From positions 11,690,469-11,754,468 of the forward strand of contig NC_037269.1 of assembly GCF_000002425.4 (NCBI RefSeq): a DNA stretch of 64,000 nucleotides. The letters are read 5' to 3'. The position numbers and the translations under genes were made by a program. The stretch comes from Physcomitrium patens (taxonomy: Eukaryota > Streptophyta > Bryopsida > Funariales > Funariaceae). The notes under the pieces were generated by a model. That model did not search any database, was not told the DNA's origin, and worked only from the letters and a program-made list of their open reading frames with translations. This document shows positions 12,740-26,811 of this stretch, in pieces (the first letter of the stretch is position 1; every line of letters begins with the position of its first letter).

Positions 12740-14160
12740 TGCAATACAAAGATGCCTTTAAGCAAAGAGCATAAAGATTAACTTGTTGGAAGCAAAGTGT
12801 TGATTAACAAAATTAGGATTTTGTATAGATTTGGTGTATTGACAATGTAAGATTATAATTTATAAAATTGAGATAAATTAGAAAGTTAGATTAATCTTTA
12901 AAAAATCCTACAAAAATCTTATGACATTTTAATCAAATTTAAGTAAACCTTAAACAATCCTTAATGAACCTTAATAAATTCTTAAAAATCCAAATCAATC
13001 CAAAAGAAATCATTAAAAAATTCATAAAAAATATTTAAGAAATAATTAAGAAATAATAAAGAAAAATTAAAGAAATACTAATCAAATCCTAATCAGTTCT
13101 GAAGAAATCCCAAGTAAACTTTAATTAAATCTTAATCAAATCCTTAAAAAATTCCATAATTAATTTAAAATCTTAATAATCATTACTTTAACTGTTGTTT
13201 TTTATTCAATTTTTTTATACTTGTCGATCTACTAATTAACAACATGCACATAAAATTCAAAGAGAATAAAAAATTTAAAATTGGAAATAAATAATGCTTC
13301 TAATTTACTTTGGTGTTGAATGTCATTTTTTTTTAATCTTAATGTTAACCTTCTAGTAGCAATGTCTCTTTTTTGAATTTTTTATTTTCTACCAAACCTG
13401 TTTCAATGTTAAAAACTAAATCAATTATCAATATGCAAAAGAATCATTTCAATCTAATTGAAAAATCCTTCAAAATAGTACAAACCATTAGTAGTCTTTA
13501 AAATTCAATTTTTAAGTTTCTAATTTATTTAAATTTTAATTAAATAAAAATTACAAAACACATTCAATATAACTATATTTAAAAACCTAAAAATTTTAAA
13601 TTGTAGATTTCCTATAAACCTCACATGGCTCACAAAAATATAACTTTTCTTTTATTCAGCAAAAAATAAAGTCACCTAAAACAATTCTAAATTTTTTAAT
13701 TTGTGACAAAATTAATATTTATAAAAATTCTTCAAAATCAACGTTTCAAGAAATCTTATTAATTTCTTTCTAATCTTACTCTAAAATCAACAAAAGGATC
13801 TTTTAATTGTTGTAGGTAAAATTTTTTTAATTTTTCACTATTATTAATACTTGAAGGTCTAATTTTGATACTAATTTATAATCAATCTTTTTTAGATATT
13901 AATATAAGGTATTTCTAAGTAATTTTTATTAAAACCTATTTTTTACTTATATCTAAAGATGCTCATAATATTGTTCTTTCTAACCTATTTTTTGTCTTAT
14001 TAATAGCTTTTTTAAGTAAATAGAAGTCTTTTTTCACAAAATGATAGCATTAGCATTAAGTTTTTTTTTACTATCTCTCTCTATTTATTTTTTTTTTAAA
14101 GTAATTTGCTACTATCTTTTAAATTATGCTCTTTTAAAATATAATCTTTATTTTTTTCTA
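12740..14160 (-). mobile_element. Solo LTR of the large-LTR family E (copy 1), old
   Basis: Recognised by comparison with the E-type copy at 14537-15951. Both contain runs of the AATCCTAATCAAATCC type (12930-13180 and 14700-14930), and both end with AAATAGAAGTCTTTTTT-like and TTTTTTACTATC-like blocks (14010-14110 and 15790-15850). Orientation is minus relative to element E. Ends are approximate and identity is low, so it is an old copy. Confidence 0.5.
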
Positions 14161-14233
14161 TTACCCAATAGTCATTGTAAATCATTGAAATGGCTTACTT
14201 GTAGTTTTAGAATAAAAAGTATATTTATAGTAG

Positions 14234-16184
14234 TGTCATGGACAAACATATTTATTCCAATAATTACCTATGTGATTAAGTAGAAGTAGATAAAAGTTGA
14301 TTAATTTCATAATTTCTTCTAAAAAAGCTTCATAGATGTTGCTTTGACTTTATATGTATTTGTAATTAATTGGTAGGTTAGAAACTTAGTCAACAAGTTA
14401 ATTACATGTCAAATATGTTAATATCTTATAGAACAAGCTAAGTTTATAGTACACATATAGATAACTTGCCTTATAAGTTAAGATATGTATTTAACAAAGT
14501 CAAAATGTGTTAGAGATTCTATAGAATATTCTTATATTGTCATATTAGATGAAGCCATGCTTAAGAATGCATCAAATACATCATTGTGGAAGGTAGAAGG
14601 AATATTGCAACAATAAGATTTTAATTCTAATTGAATCATAAATAACTTTAATTTAAGCTTAACAATGCTAATCAAGCTTTAATCAATCTGAAGAAATCTC
14701 AAAGAAATTACGAAAGAATAATAAAGAAATCATAAAGAAATTCAAAGAAAGTATTAAAATAAAATCAAAAATATATTTTAAATAAATTCCAACCAAATCT
14801 TACTTTAATCCTAGTTAAAATTCAAATATTTCTTATTTAAATCCTAAGTCAAATCCTAGCTAAAACCTAAAAAAATCCTAAATCCTAATTAATTCCAAAA
14901 TCCTAAACCAAATCTTAATCAAATTAACCTAACCTTGAGATAGTTTAGAACCTCAATATCTATCAATTATACCATTGATCTTGCTTAAGATTTTACACAC
15001 CTTTCAAAAACTAACTTGGCAACAAGCTTACAAAATTTGAAGAAGATCAAACTTACCAAATAGAAAATCAATTGTAAATTCCACTTAGGTATTGGTTGGC
15101 CTCCTATTCCAATCTAAATGTTGAACTTCCAGTGCAAATATCTCATTCTTAAACCATTGAATTGCCTCCAAATTATACTTAAATTGTGGAAAATCAAGTC
15201 GAGTCTCCATACAAATCACTTCAATCCAATCAATAGATTGCTAAAGATCTTAAAAATACTCACTAACCCTCAAATTCCAATTTCTAAGATCTCAACCTAC
15301 AAAAACCTTCACATACTTCGATCTAACTATTTGATTCACCTCAAAATCTTCACACATTAACAACTAGAATACCAATATGCTATCCAAAATTCACTTGTAT
15401 ACACACCATAGAACTCAAAAAATCCTTGATTTTGTAAACATAATTTTATTTTTCAAAATTTAATCCAACCAAAAACTAATTTTAAAAATCTCTCAAAAAT
15501 TGAATATTAACTCAATTGACATAAAATCAACATTTAAAAATCTCTTTATAAATTTTCTCTCTATATTCTACTCTTTGATCTACCAAAGAACCTTGGACTT
15601 TTCCTAGGTACATGGATTTATGCCTTAGAGATTGATTTTGATCTAGATTGACAACTAGTCCTCTCTGAATATCAATATTTAATAATTTGAGGTACTTTTT
15701 ACTTGAATCTATTGATAACTCTTTTCTAAACATGTCTATATCAATTATTCATCTCATTTATTTTGATTTGAGGCATTAATGCTTTTATAAAGCAAATAGA
15801 AGTTTTTTTTTTAAAGGCAGTATTAAGACTTAATTTTTTATTATCTTCTTATTATTTATCCTTATTTTTCTACTATATCTTCCTACTAGGCTCTTCTATA
15901 ACAACATCCATGTTTTTGTTTTTCACCATATAATTGTCTTACTACATGACAATATAGCTCCTAGTTAGAGAGTATATATGGAAGTAAGAGTCAAGTTTTT
16001 TTTTTTTTACTCTTGTCAATGCCTTTTTAATCCTTAGTCTTGTTTCAAGACTTTTTAGGCTTTTTGTCTTCGGCAATAGCCATTCTAATTCAATATATTA
16101 CTATCTTTGAGTGATTTTTTAATCTTTTTGAGTGACACAAGAGCGTATTGAAGATTTCTTTCTTCAAAATTCATGTCCTAGACA
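14234..16184 (+). repeat. 5' LTR of element D, split by a solo LTR
   Basis: Starts TGTCATGGACAAAC and ends CATGTCCTAGACA. It aligns with the LTR copies at 22877-23404 and 26812-27344 and, inverted, with those of element C. The E-type solo LTR at 14537-15951 interrupts it. After the interruption come a TATATATG box (15973) and the block ACTCTTGTCAA (16008-16018) at the expected transcription start. Confidence 0.75.
14537..15951 (-). mobile_element. Solo LTR of family E (copy 2), inside the D LTR
   Basis: About 1.4 kb, beginning near TGTCATATTAGATGAAG and ending TACATGACA. The D LTR sequence resumes on both sides. Its reverse complement matches the 3' LTR of element E (the block GAAGGTTTTTGTAGGTTGAG and the following GGATTGAA region match E at about 18330-18425 and 25500-25640). 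Flanks TTATA/ATATA may be a weathered target duplication. There are no internal sequences, so it is a solo LTR. Confidence 0.7.
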
Positions 16185-17680
16185 ATTTGGCAAAAATAAT
16201 ATTTTATTGTTTATGTCTTGTTTTAGAAGTAAGTGGATTATTCTACTTCTATTGTTGAATTTTGAAGGTTGCAAACTACTCATCTTTAAACAAATAGTTT
16301 AGTTTTTTAACCTTAATTTTTTTCTTAAAGAGAATGGATTATTATTTTTTGTAGAAATTTTCATTTGATATTAGAGGTTGTAGATTATTTCCTTTAATTT
16401 ATTTTTTTTAATTTATTTGAGTTGTCTATAAAAGAAAAGATTATAGATGCTACTCTTAGTGAAAGTAAGAATAAATTTGTAACTATTGTAGATCTTCATG
16501 AACTTTTCAATATTCTAAGGATAAAAAACTTATATACTTCTAATGTGAATCATGGAGGTATTATTCCTATGCATATGGAAGAAGTCCATAGTCTATGCCA
16601 AGCAATATTGCAATTGAAGAAAGGAAGTAGATCAGCCTTACAACCAAATTTAGGAAGTTTTGTTTTTAAAGATTCAAAAGAGGCAAGGGTTAGTATGCCT
16701 GAGAAGTTTGATAGAACAAGATCAAAATTTTAAGGATTTTTGCAACAAATTAAGCTATATTTAAGTTGCATCCTTTCCAATACTTCAATGGATTTATTCA
16801 AATTGAATTTATAGTTATATTTCTGTTACAAAGTGATCTCTTTTATTTTCCACCTTTGATGGAAAAAGATTCATAAATATTCTATGATTTGAATTCATTC
16901 TTGGAAGTATTTATGGCTATATTTGGAAAAAATTATCAAAAAAAGATAATAAAAATTAAGCTTATATTTCTAAAATAAAGATTATATTCAACTACCACAT
17001 ATGCTATTGAATTCCAAAACCTTGCTTGCAATGTGGATTGAAATAACAAAGCTCTTATCAATAAATTTTGAAATGGATTAAAAAATAATATCAAAGATTT
17101 ATTATTTACAATATTGAGAATAGATTTAGTAGAGTAATTTATTGCTCAAGCCATTACTTATAAAAATTGTCTTTTTGAAAGACATGAAGAACAAAGATTT
17201 AATTGGAGAAGTATAAGTCAAACCATAGCAACATCTTCATAGTTTTCAGAAGCTTTCTTGTTTAAATGAGAGTGGATGCAAATTAATACAGTATGTTTTC
17301 AATCTCTTATTAAACAAAGCAATACTTATTGTCATCAAAAAGATTTGTACCTTTATTATGGAGAATCTAAATATACTACTTAATATTGTTCAAAGAAGCA
17401 ACACAATCACAAAATAAAGAGCATGGTTGCCATCGACAACAATGTGTGAAAAAACAAGTTTTTCTAGCTAAAATAGGAACCATGCAATTAAAATCTTACA
17501 TAATTCATAATAATAGTCATATTTTGTTTTTAAATCCTTTTAACTTTTTTTAAAATAATTTTTTTAGGACCAAAAAATCACAAAATCTTAGGTTTTTTAG
17601 ATTTAAAAAACTAAGCTTATTTTATTGATGAAGACTTTATCAAAAAATAAGATGTATCCTTAGTTAAGAAAATCAAATCA
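16185..17680 (+). mobile_element. Element D leader, gag and protease remains
   Basis: Directly after the 5' LTR come two bases and then TTGGCAAAAAT, the candidate self-priming site. A gag-like stretch follows, with MPEKFDRTRSKF (about 16697-16733) equivalent to MPDKFDGTRANF of element A, then a weathered capsid and zinc-knuckle region. A protease-like stretch near 17590-17680 (equivalent to SGASACFIDEEFAK of A) runs up to the insertion of element E. Heavily broken. Confidence 0.65.
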
Positions 17681-19191
17681 GTATCATATAGTAACACAAT
17701 TATATAGTGAAAAATGAAGATAGAGATGTTATTATAGATGAATCTAATAAAAAGACGTAGTAGAAAAATAAGAATAAAAGATAAAAAGGTAATAAAAGAT
17801 TTAGTTTTAATGTTATTTTTTTATAGAAGGGACTTCTATTTACTTTGTAGAGGCATAAAAGAGCCAAATCAAAGTAATTGAGATAAAAAATTAATATAAT
17901 TATATTTAAGAGAGAATTAAAAATAGGATAAAGTAAAATTTACTTCAAATTATCAAAAATTGATACTCATAGAGGACTAATTATTAACCTACATTGAAAT
18001 CAGATTCCAAGGCATAAAATTTCATCCATATGATGACTTTAAAATTCTTTGGTATATTAAAATATTGGATTTGAGAGAAAACTTAAGAAAAGATTTCTAA
18101 GCATTGATCTTATGTCAAATAAATTAATATTGAGTTTTTGAAAGATTTTCAAAATTAGTGATGTTTTTAATTGGTTTAGATTTTAAGAAATAAAAATATG
18201 TTTACAAATTTGAGAATTTCTTGAGTTTTGTAATATGTGCATAAGTGAATTTCAGATAATGTATTGATGTACTATTTTTAAATGTGTGTGCAAATTTTGA
18301 AGTTAGTCAAATAATTAGATTGAAGTGTGTGAAGGTTTTTGTAGGTTGAGGTCTCAGAAATTAGAGTTTGAGGGTCATTAAATGTTTCTAAGATCTTTAG
18401 TGATTTATCAATTGGATTGAAATCATTTTTTATGTAGATATTAGACTTGATTTTGAAAAGAAGTAGAAGAAGCAGTATGATTGCTTGCGGAAAAAAATAA
18501 AAAATAAAAAATAAAGTAGGTATTTAAAGATTATAATAAGCATCTAAGATAAAAATGCCTACTATCTATCCTACATCTATGATTCAACCTTCAATGGTTA
18601 TGTCAAAGAAAGAAGAAATGGACATTCATGAAATCATATAAAGAATGAGAGATTTGCAAATAAAATTTACAAAATGTAGAGAGAAGAGTCAATCATCAAA
18701 AATAAAAATAAGACAAAAATTAGGACCATTAGAAGTTGTAGTATATAGGTGCATGTGGTGTGATAGCATGAATCATTCAAGAAGGGAATATGAAAATTTT
18801 ACAAAGGCATTATTCAAAAGAGTTGTTTTTCTTAAAGATGGTATGATACATTTAAAAGAAAGTGAAGAAAAATTAGAAATAAACTTTATTAAGAAGGAGA
18901 AAGAAGCTCTTACAAAGGAAGTATTTAAAATCTAAAGATATAAAGCATCAACATATTAAATGGAAGTAAATCCTAGAAAATATTTAAGCTAAATTTAGAA
19001 TTTTTAACAAAATCTAGTTCTTTGTGGTCAAATACAAAAAGCTATGCTAAAAAAGAAAAATTTACTAGAAATGATTTAAAACTTGTTGGCAATAACATTT
19101 AGAAAATTACTAGGTAGAATAATATAATAGGTAGATTATTATTGAATGCTCACATTTCAAGGAGTCAATATGAAGCATTAATAGAAGAGAG

Positions 19192-19222
<31 letters not shown>
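19192..19222 (+). repeat. Poly(A) tract of about 31 bp
   Basis: An uninterrupted A run inside the element E pol region, just before the protease-like stretch. A similar run occurs at 20693-20725. Neither has target-site repeats typical of a retroposed tail, so slippage in A-rich DNA is the simplest reading. Confidence 0.8.
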
Positions 19223-19224
<2 letters not shown>

Positions 19225-20692
19225 TGATTCAAGCTTTTAGTTGTTATTTTCAAAGTCATTGGACAAAAGCTACTATGAAAACTTTGGTAAAATTAGGAGA
19301 TTTAAAAGAACCAATTATAGTATTGGTTGATCATGGTTTTAAAATTAATTTGATATCAAAAAAATTGTATGAAAAGAAAAAATGGCATATTAATATTAAA
19401 CATGGATGGATGATAAGAAGAGTAAATAATTTAAAAAGAGATTTGTATGGAGCTTCTTCAATTATCAAGGTGGTGATAAAAGATGTTATTTATGAATGAA
19501 ATTTCTTTATGCCAGATATGTCTACATATCCTATTATATTAAAAAAAACTATATATTATTTCTATACAAATGGAAAAAAAGATAATAAATGATGGTTTAG
19601 CTTATACAAAGTTAAAAAATCAAGATGGAAAGAAGGCAATGTAAATTTTAACAATTTATGCAAATCATGAAAGAAATTGGTATATTTTGAAGGATCATCC
19701 TTTACAAAGGATATACAAAGAATTTGAAGATCTTAAGAACTCAAAAGATTTTTATCAAAGACCATTGTAAAGCAAGGTTATAATAATAGGAGTGTTGGCT
19801 TCTCACCTAATATAAAAAATGAGGCTATTATAGAATTATCATAGAATGGATATATTTCATTCAAAAATATAGATAATTTTAAAAGAATAGAAAATAAAAA
19901 TATCTAAAATATGAAACATAAATTGTAGTATTGCCACTAAGATCAGATTTTGAAGAAAGAATTAAAAAGGCTTATATATAATCTAATTTTAGTAATCTAA
20001 AAAAAATAGGATATGAATTCAAAGATGAATTGACATTAAATAGTTTGAAAGTTTGATGTAAAGAATTTTTAATAAAAAATGAGGAAAGATGTTTCAAAAA
20101 ATGCTTTCACAATATGGTAAGGCATTTGCATTTGAATTGTATGAAATAGGATGTATTGATACAAGTATTGTAGCACCTATGGTTATTTTCACAACTCTGC
20201 ATGAACCATGGAATTTGAGGCCAATTTGAGTTCCAAAGGCCTATTTCCAAAAGCTAGTCAAATTACTCAATGAAAAGATTATGATAGAAATTTTAGAATC
20301 CTTTATTGCACCATATTCCAATCAGTGGTTCATAGTACCTAAGCAAAATAAAATATTGAGGTTTATATAAAATATATAATTAGTTAATAAAGTAATTATT
20401 AGAAATATGGATTTAAGTCTAATTTTTGATGAATTTTCAAAGGTAATTGCAAGAAGAATAATTTATTCTATAGAAAATCTTTATATGTGATATAATCAAT
20501 TTCAATTGGCAAAAAAAAGTAGAAATTTAACAATTTTGAAGACACCATTAGAATTGGTCAAAATGTATATCTTATCACAAGAACTACAAATTCTATGGCA
20601 TATATGGTAAATGAAATGTATAAGGTATTAAGAGAATTTAATTTGAATATAATAATACCTTTCTTAGATGATATGCCAATTAAGAGATGTAG

Positions 20693-20725
<33 letters not shown>
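20693..20725 (+). repeat. Poly(A) tract of about 33 bp
   Basis: Second long A run, inside the RT region of element E and directly after the LDDMPIK stretch that corresponds to the YLDD neighbourhood. Confidence 0.8.
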
Positions 20726-20727
<2 letters not shown>

Positions 20728-22876
20728 GAGATATTGGATTTAAAGGGATATAAGAAGTTTGTGGCAAATCATATTGATGATTGTGAGGAGATTTTAAGAA
20801 GGTTAAAAGAAGTTCATTTAACTTTATCAAGAGCAAAATCAATGATTGGAATAAAATAAGTTTTAGTGATAGGATTCACATATGAATCATTTAGATGTAA
20901 GAAAAGTATAAAAAAATAGATATTATTAAAAAAATAAAAAAATATGCAATCATGACAGAAATCATAAGATTTTTAAAAGTATATATTTTCTATCATATAT
21001 AGATCATTTATTTTACACATATAGTAGATTCATTATATGAGTTGTTAAGAAAGAATCAAACATTTCAATAAAAATAAGAATAATGAAAAGCTATGGAAAA
21101 ATTGAAAGAACTTCTTTCTTCATCTCCAACTTTGAAAAAAGTAAATTATAAATGTGAGAGGCCGGTGATAATAATAGTTGATGCAAGTTCAATTGGAATA
21201 AATTGAGCAATTGGACAAGATGATGAATAAGAAAATAGATGTGTATTAAGGTTTGAAGCAAAGATTTTGAATGCTAGGCAAAGGGCATATGCACAAATCA
21301 AAATAAAATTATGGAGTATAGTAATAGCTATGAAAAATAAAAAAGAATACTTGATTGATGCATTGATAGTTGTAAAAATAAATTGTTTATTTTTATTGAA
21401 TATAATTATAAATTATTCAACTCTTGATATTACTATATTAAGATAGATAGTATATATCAAATCTATGAATTTAAATTTAAACGCATTGTAAGAAAAGAAA
21501 AATTAGTTACAAATATATTATCAAAAATAAGATATTATGGTAAAAAAAATATGATTAATTTGGAAGATGATGTGGGTACAAATTTTTATACTAATACATT
21601 ATCAAAGGGAGAAGGTTCATATTTAAATATATCATTGGAAATATTTTCAAGAAATTCATATAAAAGAAAATAGAAAGATATTACAGGTATTTAAACACAT
21701 TAAAGTAATAAGAGGATTGGACAAATTAAAAATTTAAGAAAATCCATAAGAAATTCTATAGATATTTTTTAGATGATGAATATTTATCAAAGCATCCAGA
21801 GATAAGAAAAAAAGTACCTCAATAGATTATATGTAGTTTAGAAGCTCAAAAAAAGATAATTGATGAATTTTATTAAAGTTTATGAATAGAGCATTGGGAT
21901 ATTTTGGCAACATTTATTAAGTTGAAAGGAAAATATTTATAAAAAGGCATGCACAAAGACATAGAAAATTTTGTAGGATCTTGTAAAACTTATCAAGTAT
22001 ATTCAAATATTTGGCATCAAGATGGATTACATCAAATATATCCTTTAGCTTTATATTATAAGTAGATAGTGGATTTAGTGGCAATGCCTATGGGACTTGG
22101 AAAAATATAGTATTTAGTACTTGCATGAGAAGATTTATCAACTATGATTGGGGGACAAGCATTAACAACAAAAGATACTATAGGTGTATGCTAATTTTTA
22201 TTGAAAGATAATATTTGTTGTTATGGTTGTATCAAGAAAATTACAGTAGATAGGAATGAATTAGATGCAAGAGAATGAAGAAAATTTTTTAGTAGAATAA
22301 AAATTAATTTTTTTTTAGTAATAGCATATAATTTATAAAGTAATAGTAAGAGTGAGAGTAGACATTCACCTATTTTTAAGGCATGCAATAGCAAAGCATA
22401 TGAATGGCGTACACTACTACCATTTATATTATGGACTAATTGTACAACTCATAGTTCATTAATAAATTATCTACCTTTTGAATTAATATATGGATTAAAA
22501 TTATTAATGCCAATAGAAGAAGTAGTGTCAACATGGGGTGTATAGCCTTAGAAGGATGATTTCAATAGAGAAGAACTTTTAGTATTAGAGATTCAATAAT
22601 TACCAAGAAGATCCAATGATATTAAAGAGGCAAAAGAGAGGTTAAAAGAAGCAAGGAAAAAATATAAAAAAAGATTTGATATAAAATATTTTAAGTTCTA
22701 TCAATATATTTTAATTAAAAGATTAATTAAAAATATAGTTTTAAATCATTTAATTATATAAATATTAAGATTAAAAAGTTTTTTTGATTATTTAAATATG
22801 TATTAGAATTTAAAAGTATTTGTAAGTTATAAAAGTCTAATTAGAAAAAATATATATAAAATAGAGTCTTAGTACA

Positions 22877-23404
22877 TGTCACAAACATACATATTTATTC
22901 TAATATTTACCTATATGATTAAGTAGAAGTAGTGAAAGTAGATTTATATTATAATATTTTCTAGAAAAGCTCCTTAGAATCTTCATAGATATTATTTTAA
23001 CTTTACATGTATTTGTAGTTGATTGATAGGTTAAAAACTTGCTCAAAAAATTAATCACATGTTGATACCTTGCAAAATAAATTAATTATGTAATGCACAT
23101 ATAGAAAACTTGTCTTGCAAGTTAAGATATGTGTCTTATAAAGTCAACATATTTTGGAGGTCCTATAGGACATTTCTACATAGCTCCTAGTTAAGAGTAT
23201 ATATAGAGGTGAGAGTAAAGCTTTCTTCATTCTTGTCAACATGTTTCTAGTCTTTAGTCTTATTTCAAGACTTTCTAGTCTTCTTGTCTTTAGCAATAGC
23301 GATTTCAGTTTTATAATATATCATCTTCAAGTGATTTTTTAGTCTTTTTGAGTGACACAAGAGTATATTGAGGTTTTCTTTCTTTGAGATTCATGTCCTT
23401 GACA
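22877..23404 (+). mobile_element. Solo LTR of the C/D chromovirus family, inside E
   Basis: Starts TGTCACAAACATAC, ends CATGTCCTTGACA, 528 bp. It aligns along its length with the D and C LTRs, including the TATATATAG box and ATTCTTGTCAA at the predicted start. I see no clear 5-bp target repeat. It interrupts the integrase end of element E. Confidence 0.75.
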
Positions 23405-24400
23405 ATAAGTCTTGAAGGCAATTATCTTAGTTAGTTTAGTATTTTTACTTATTGTTAAATATTAAAGATTAGTTATTAAGACTAATATCTTTATTGGCCT
23501 TCTATCTACATGTATTACTTATAAAAATCCTATAAATAATTAAATTAATAAATAGATAATGCATAAAAAAAATTATCTTTTTAGTTAATATATAAAATAA
23601 AATAAGATTTTTAGTAGATTTAAATTAATTTTACTACTATAAAAAATTATTAAGATAAGAAAATATAGCTTTAAATAGATATTAGTATTTTTAAAATATT
23701 ACAAGATTTTTTAGAATTTATTTAAAATTTATTTATAATTATTTAGAATTATTTAGTAATTTTTAGAGAAGATTTTAAGATTTTGATAAAATTGAGTTTT
23801 ATCACCTTCTCAGATATTATGAAAAAAATAGAATAAGATTTGAAGGCCATACAAGGTTTTTAGGCTATTTGGATGTTTTTAAACATCTTGATGAAGTCAA
23901 AAATGAAAAATTATGAATTTTACTAATAAGAAATAGTAGGACATGGAGCTAGTTTAGTCCTTGTAGAAAGAGATGTGTACAAGTCCCATATAGGCTATAG
24001 CACCTTGAATAGAGTTAGAAGGATAAAATTAAGGCTTTTTAGCCTCTTTTAATACCAATATAGAATACATGTGAGACTTAGTGGGACTCGAATACTTGAT
24101 CTATAAGCAAGTTATGTTTGAAGTAAATTATTTTTACTTAACTTTTTAATTACTTACTTCTTAATTTTAAACTTTTATAACTTATTCATTGTAATTTGGA
24201 TTTATATTTTTCTTATTTTATTATAAATACAATAAAATTATCTATCTAAAAATATATTTTTTAATATTTGACTTTATTTTATTTTTTATTAGATTAAAAT
24301 TTGATAATAGACTATAGACTTATTTTATTATATGTAATTATTTGATTATACTTATTTCACTTATTTTGTATTGTTATTTTTTTTTTCTTGTTTATTGCAT
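23405..24400. other. AT-rich DNA between the solo LTR and the E integrase tail
   Basis: No coding match. Probably further nested or diverged repeat DNA within E. Confidence 0.35.
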
Positions 24401-26339
24401 CTTTTACTTCACACCACCAATTACAAGTAACTTTTAATCAAGGCAATCTTGTAATTTGGATTGATGAAAAAATTTACTCTCATAAATATTAACTATGATC
24501 TAAAGCAATTAAAGATGGCAATTAGATGTTAATTAATGATTGTAGCTTAAACAATCAATATACCATAACAAATAAGTTTGTAAAGAGATGATGTGGACCT
24601 TATATTGTCAAACAAGTATATTATAATAGAATATACTTATAACAAAAACTTGATCGTATGAAATTAAAAATATCTATAATAGGTAAGTAAATAAATTTAT
24701 TTAAATAAAGAAATAAAGATATTTATTTTAATGATGAAAAAAATCCATTACAAAAAATTGAAATAGAAATAGAAGAAAAAATTAAATATCAATAATTTAA
24801 TGAAGATGAAGAACATTCTATATCAATGTGATGAAGAAACTTGGCACATGCTAGAGGATACATAGATTTAAGATGAGTGGATGTTGTAATATAACATGGC
24901 TAATAGGAAAAAAACGTAAAAAAAATATTATATTTTAAAAGATCTTGTTTCAAAATTTTATAGCAAATTATCTTAGAAATATAGATAATAGTCAAAGATA
25001 GTAAACTAAAAGTACAAATGATACCTTTTTACAAAATAGGCTTCTATTTACTTTGTATAACCATAAATAAAGTAAAATAAGGTAGATTAGAAAAATAAAG
25101 AATATAAGTATATGTAGAAAGAATTTAAGAGTTGATTTTAGCAAAAATTATCTTAAAAAGACAAAAATTGATACCTGAAAAGAATTAGTTGTCAACCTAG
25201 GTCAAAATCAAATCCCAAGGCACAAATCTACATACCTACAATGACTTCAGGGTTTTTTTGCAAATCAAAGTATAGGACTTAAGAGAAGATTTCCTAAGAT
25301 TTTTTTGAGAATTTATTTATAGAAAATATAAATTTTCAATGAATTTGTAAGAGCTTTGTAAACTCATGGTTGTTTTAGATGACTCTAGATTTTGTGAAAT
25401 GAAATAAGGTTTATACTTTGGATAATTTTATGAGTTTTGTAATACATCTATAAATAAAAAAATTTGGAATTGAGAGTAGAGTTGTGCTAAATATGTGTTG
25501 TAAATTTGAGCTTAATCAAATAATTGGATTGAGGGTAATTGAAGTTAAAATAGGTTAAGATCTCAAAAATTAAATTTTTAGGTCTAGTGAGGTCATTTAA
25601 GATGCAAAATAGTTTGCTAGTTGGATTAAGGTGATTTTCATTGGAGCTAATAGTTGGCTTAATTTCCAAGACTTTTGCAAAGCTTGAGAGTAAGTTAATA
25701 GTTCAATTAGGAGTTATTACTATTAAAAGATCAACATTAAGATCAAAAATGGAGGCCAACCAAATCTCAAGTAGATTATGATGTTTTTCTCTTATTTCAT
25801 AAGTTAAATTCTCTTCAAATTTATTGTGCTTATTATTAACTAAAAGATTAAGAAATGTATAAAATTTTAAGTAAGATCAATAATTTAGTCAATATATATT
25901 AAGGTTCTAAAACTATCCTAGGATTAGTTTGAATTGGTTAGATTTTGGTTAGGATTTGATTAAAAATCGATTAAGGTTAGATTTAGGGTTTATGATATAA
26001 GGTTTGATTAAGATATGGTTTTGGATTTTGGATTTTTTTAGGATTTTTTATTATTTTTTTATGATTTATTGAGAATTTCTTTATTATTTCTTTATAATTT
26101 TTTTAGAAGTTTTTTAGGATTTCATTGTGTTTCTTTTATAATTTCTATGAAAATTAATTGAACTAAATCAATATTTGATTATGTTTATTAAGCTTTAATT
26201 ATATTTTTTATATTTGATTCTATAAGAGTTGTTAGTACTTGTTATTATAATTTTCTTTTATCTTTCACAACTAGAAACCTAATGCATTCTCAAGCAAGAT
26301 TTTACATAATATGATAACATGAAAGATAAGGTATAATTA

Positions 26340-26745
26340 CTTCATTGCAATATTAAGTCCACTTGTTATTGTGACAAGTTGGACCATTGTAGAATTGGAC
26401 TATTTCCTATTTGAGAATAAGTCAATTCTAGTGCTTATTGATTATATCTATCGAAGTCTATGAAGCTACATCCCATATTCCATGTATTTCTTTTTGAGCC
26501 ATATGAAACAATAAATTTTTTAAGAAGAAAAATACCAGCTCTTCCTATAAAAATACATAATAATCAAGAATTCAAGATGAAAGAAGTTTTAGATTCAAGG
26601 TGGTGCCAAAATAGATTGGAATATTTTATTTATTGGCATGGACATGATATTAATGAATGCACATGGAAGCCAATAAAAAATCTTGTAAATGCAATAAAGA
26701 AGGTTGATGCTTTTCATCAACAATATCAATCAAAACCAAGATGAA
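26340..26745 (+). mobile_element. Element D integrase end and chromodomain
   Basis: An open stretch encodes MKLHPIFHVFLFEPYE (conserved MKVHPIFHVSLLEPY at the integrase C-terminus of chromoviruses) followed by a chromodomain: KEVLDSRWCQNRLEYFIYWH, then HDINECTWKP. The aromatic residues and the W of the fold are kept. A weathered polypurine tract AAAGGGGAGGTAA (about 26799-26811) lies just before the 3' LTR. Confidence 0.75.
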
Positions 26746-26811
26746 GAATAATAAAACTTATAAAAGATGATGACCTCTTCTCATTGAACTTGTTCCTAAA
26801 AGGGGAGGTAA

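Larger units (their letters stand above)
18550..22700 (+). mobile_element. Element E pol region remains
   Basis: Segments in order: a knuckle-like CMWCDSMNHSRRE (about 18748-18790), a protease-like IIVLVDHGFKINLISKKLYE (about 19310-19370), RT with NQWFIVPKQNKILRF (about 20320-20365), RNase H (VIIIVDASSIG, about 21160-21200), the integrase zinc-binding region (about 21880-22050) and core (about 22200-22520). The integrase tail resumes at about 24450-24700 (GPYIVKQV). Heavily broken. The family is gypsy-like, but I could not name the lineage. Confidence 0.6.
17684..26330 (+). mobile_element. Old gypsy-type element E with large LTRs, nested in D
   Basis: Repeats at the ends: about 17684-18480 (a shorter copy) and about 24900-26330. 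Both share the region with TTCCAAGGCA and the block around GGTTGAGGTCTCAGAAATTA. The internal part carries a knuckle-like region, protease, RT, RNase H and integrase remains of a gypsy lineage distinct from A-D, and is itself interrupted by a C/D-family LTR at 22877-23404 with extra AT-rich DNA. Inserted in the D protease region. Very AT-rich with many breaks; old. Confidence 0.65.

Noticed and set aside
20668-20859. Open frames through the poly(A) tract on both strands
   Set aside because: Poly-Lys and poly-Phe products of a homopolymer inside a decayed element.
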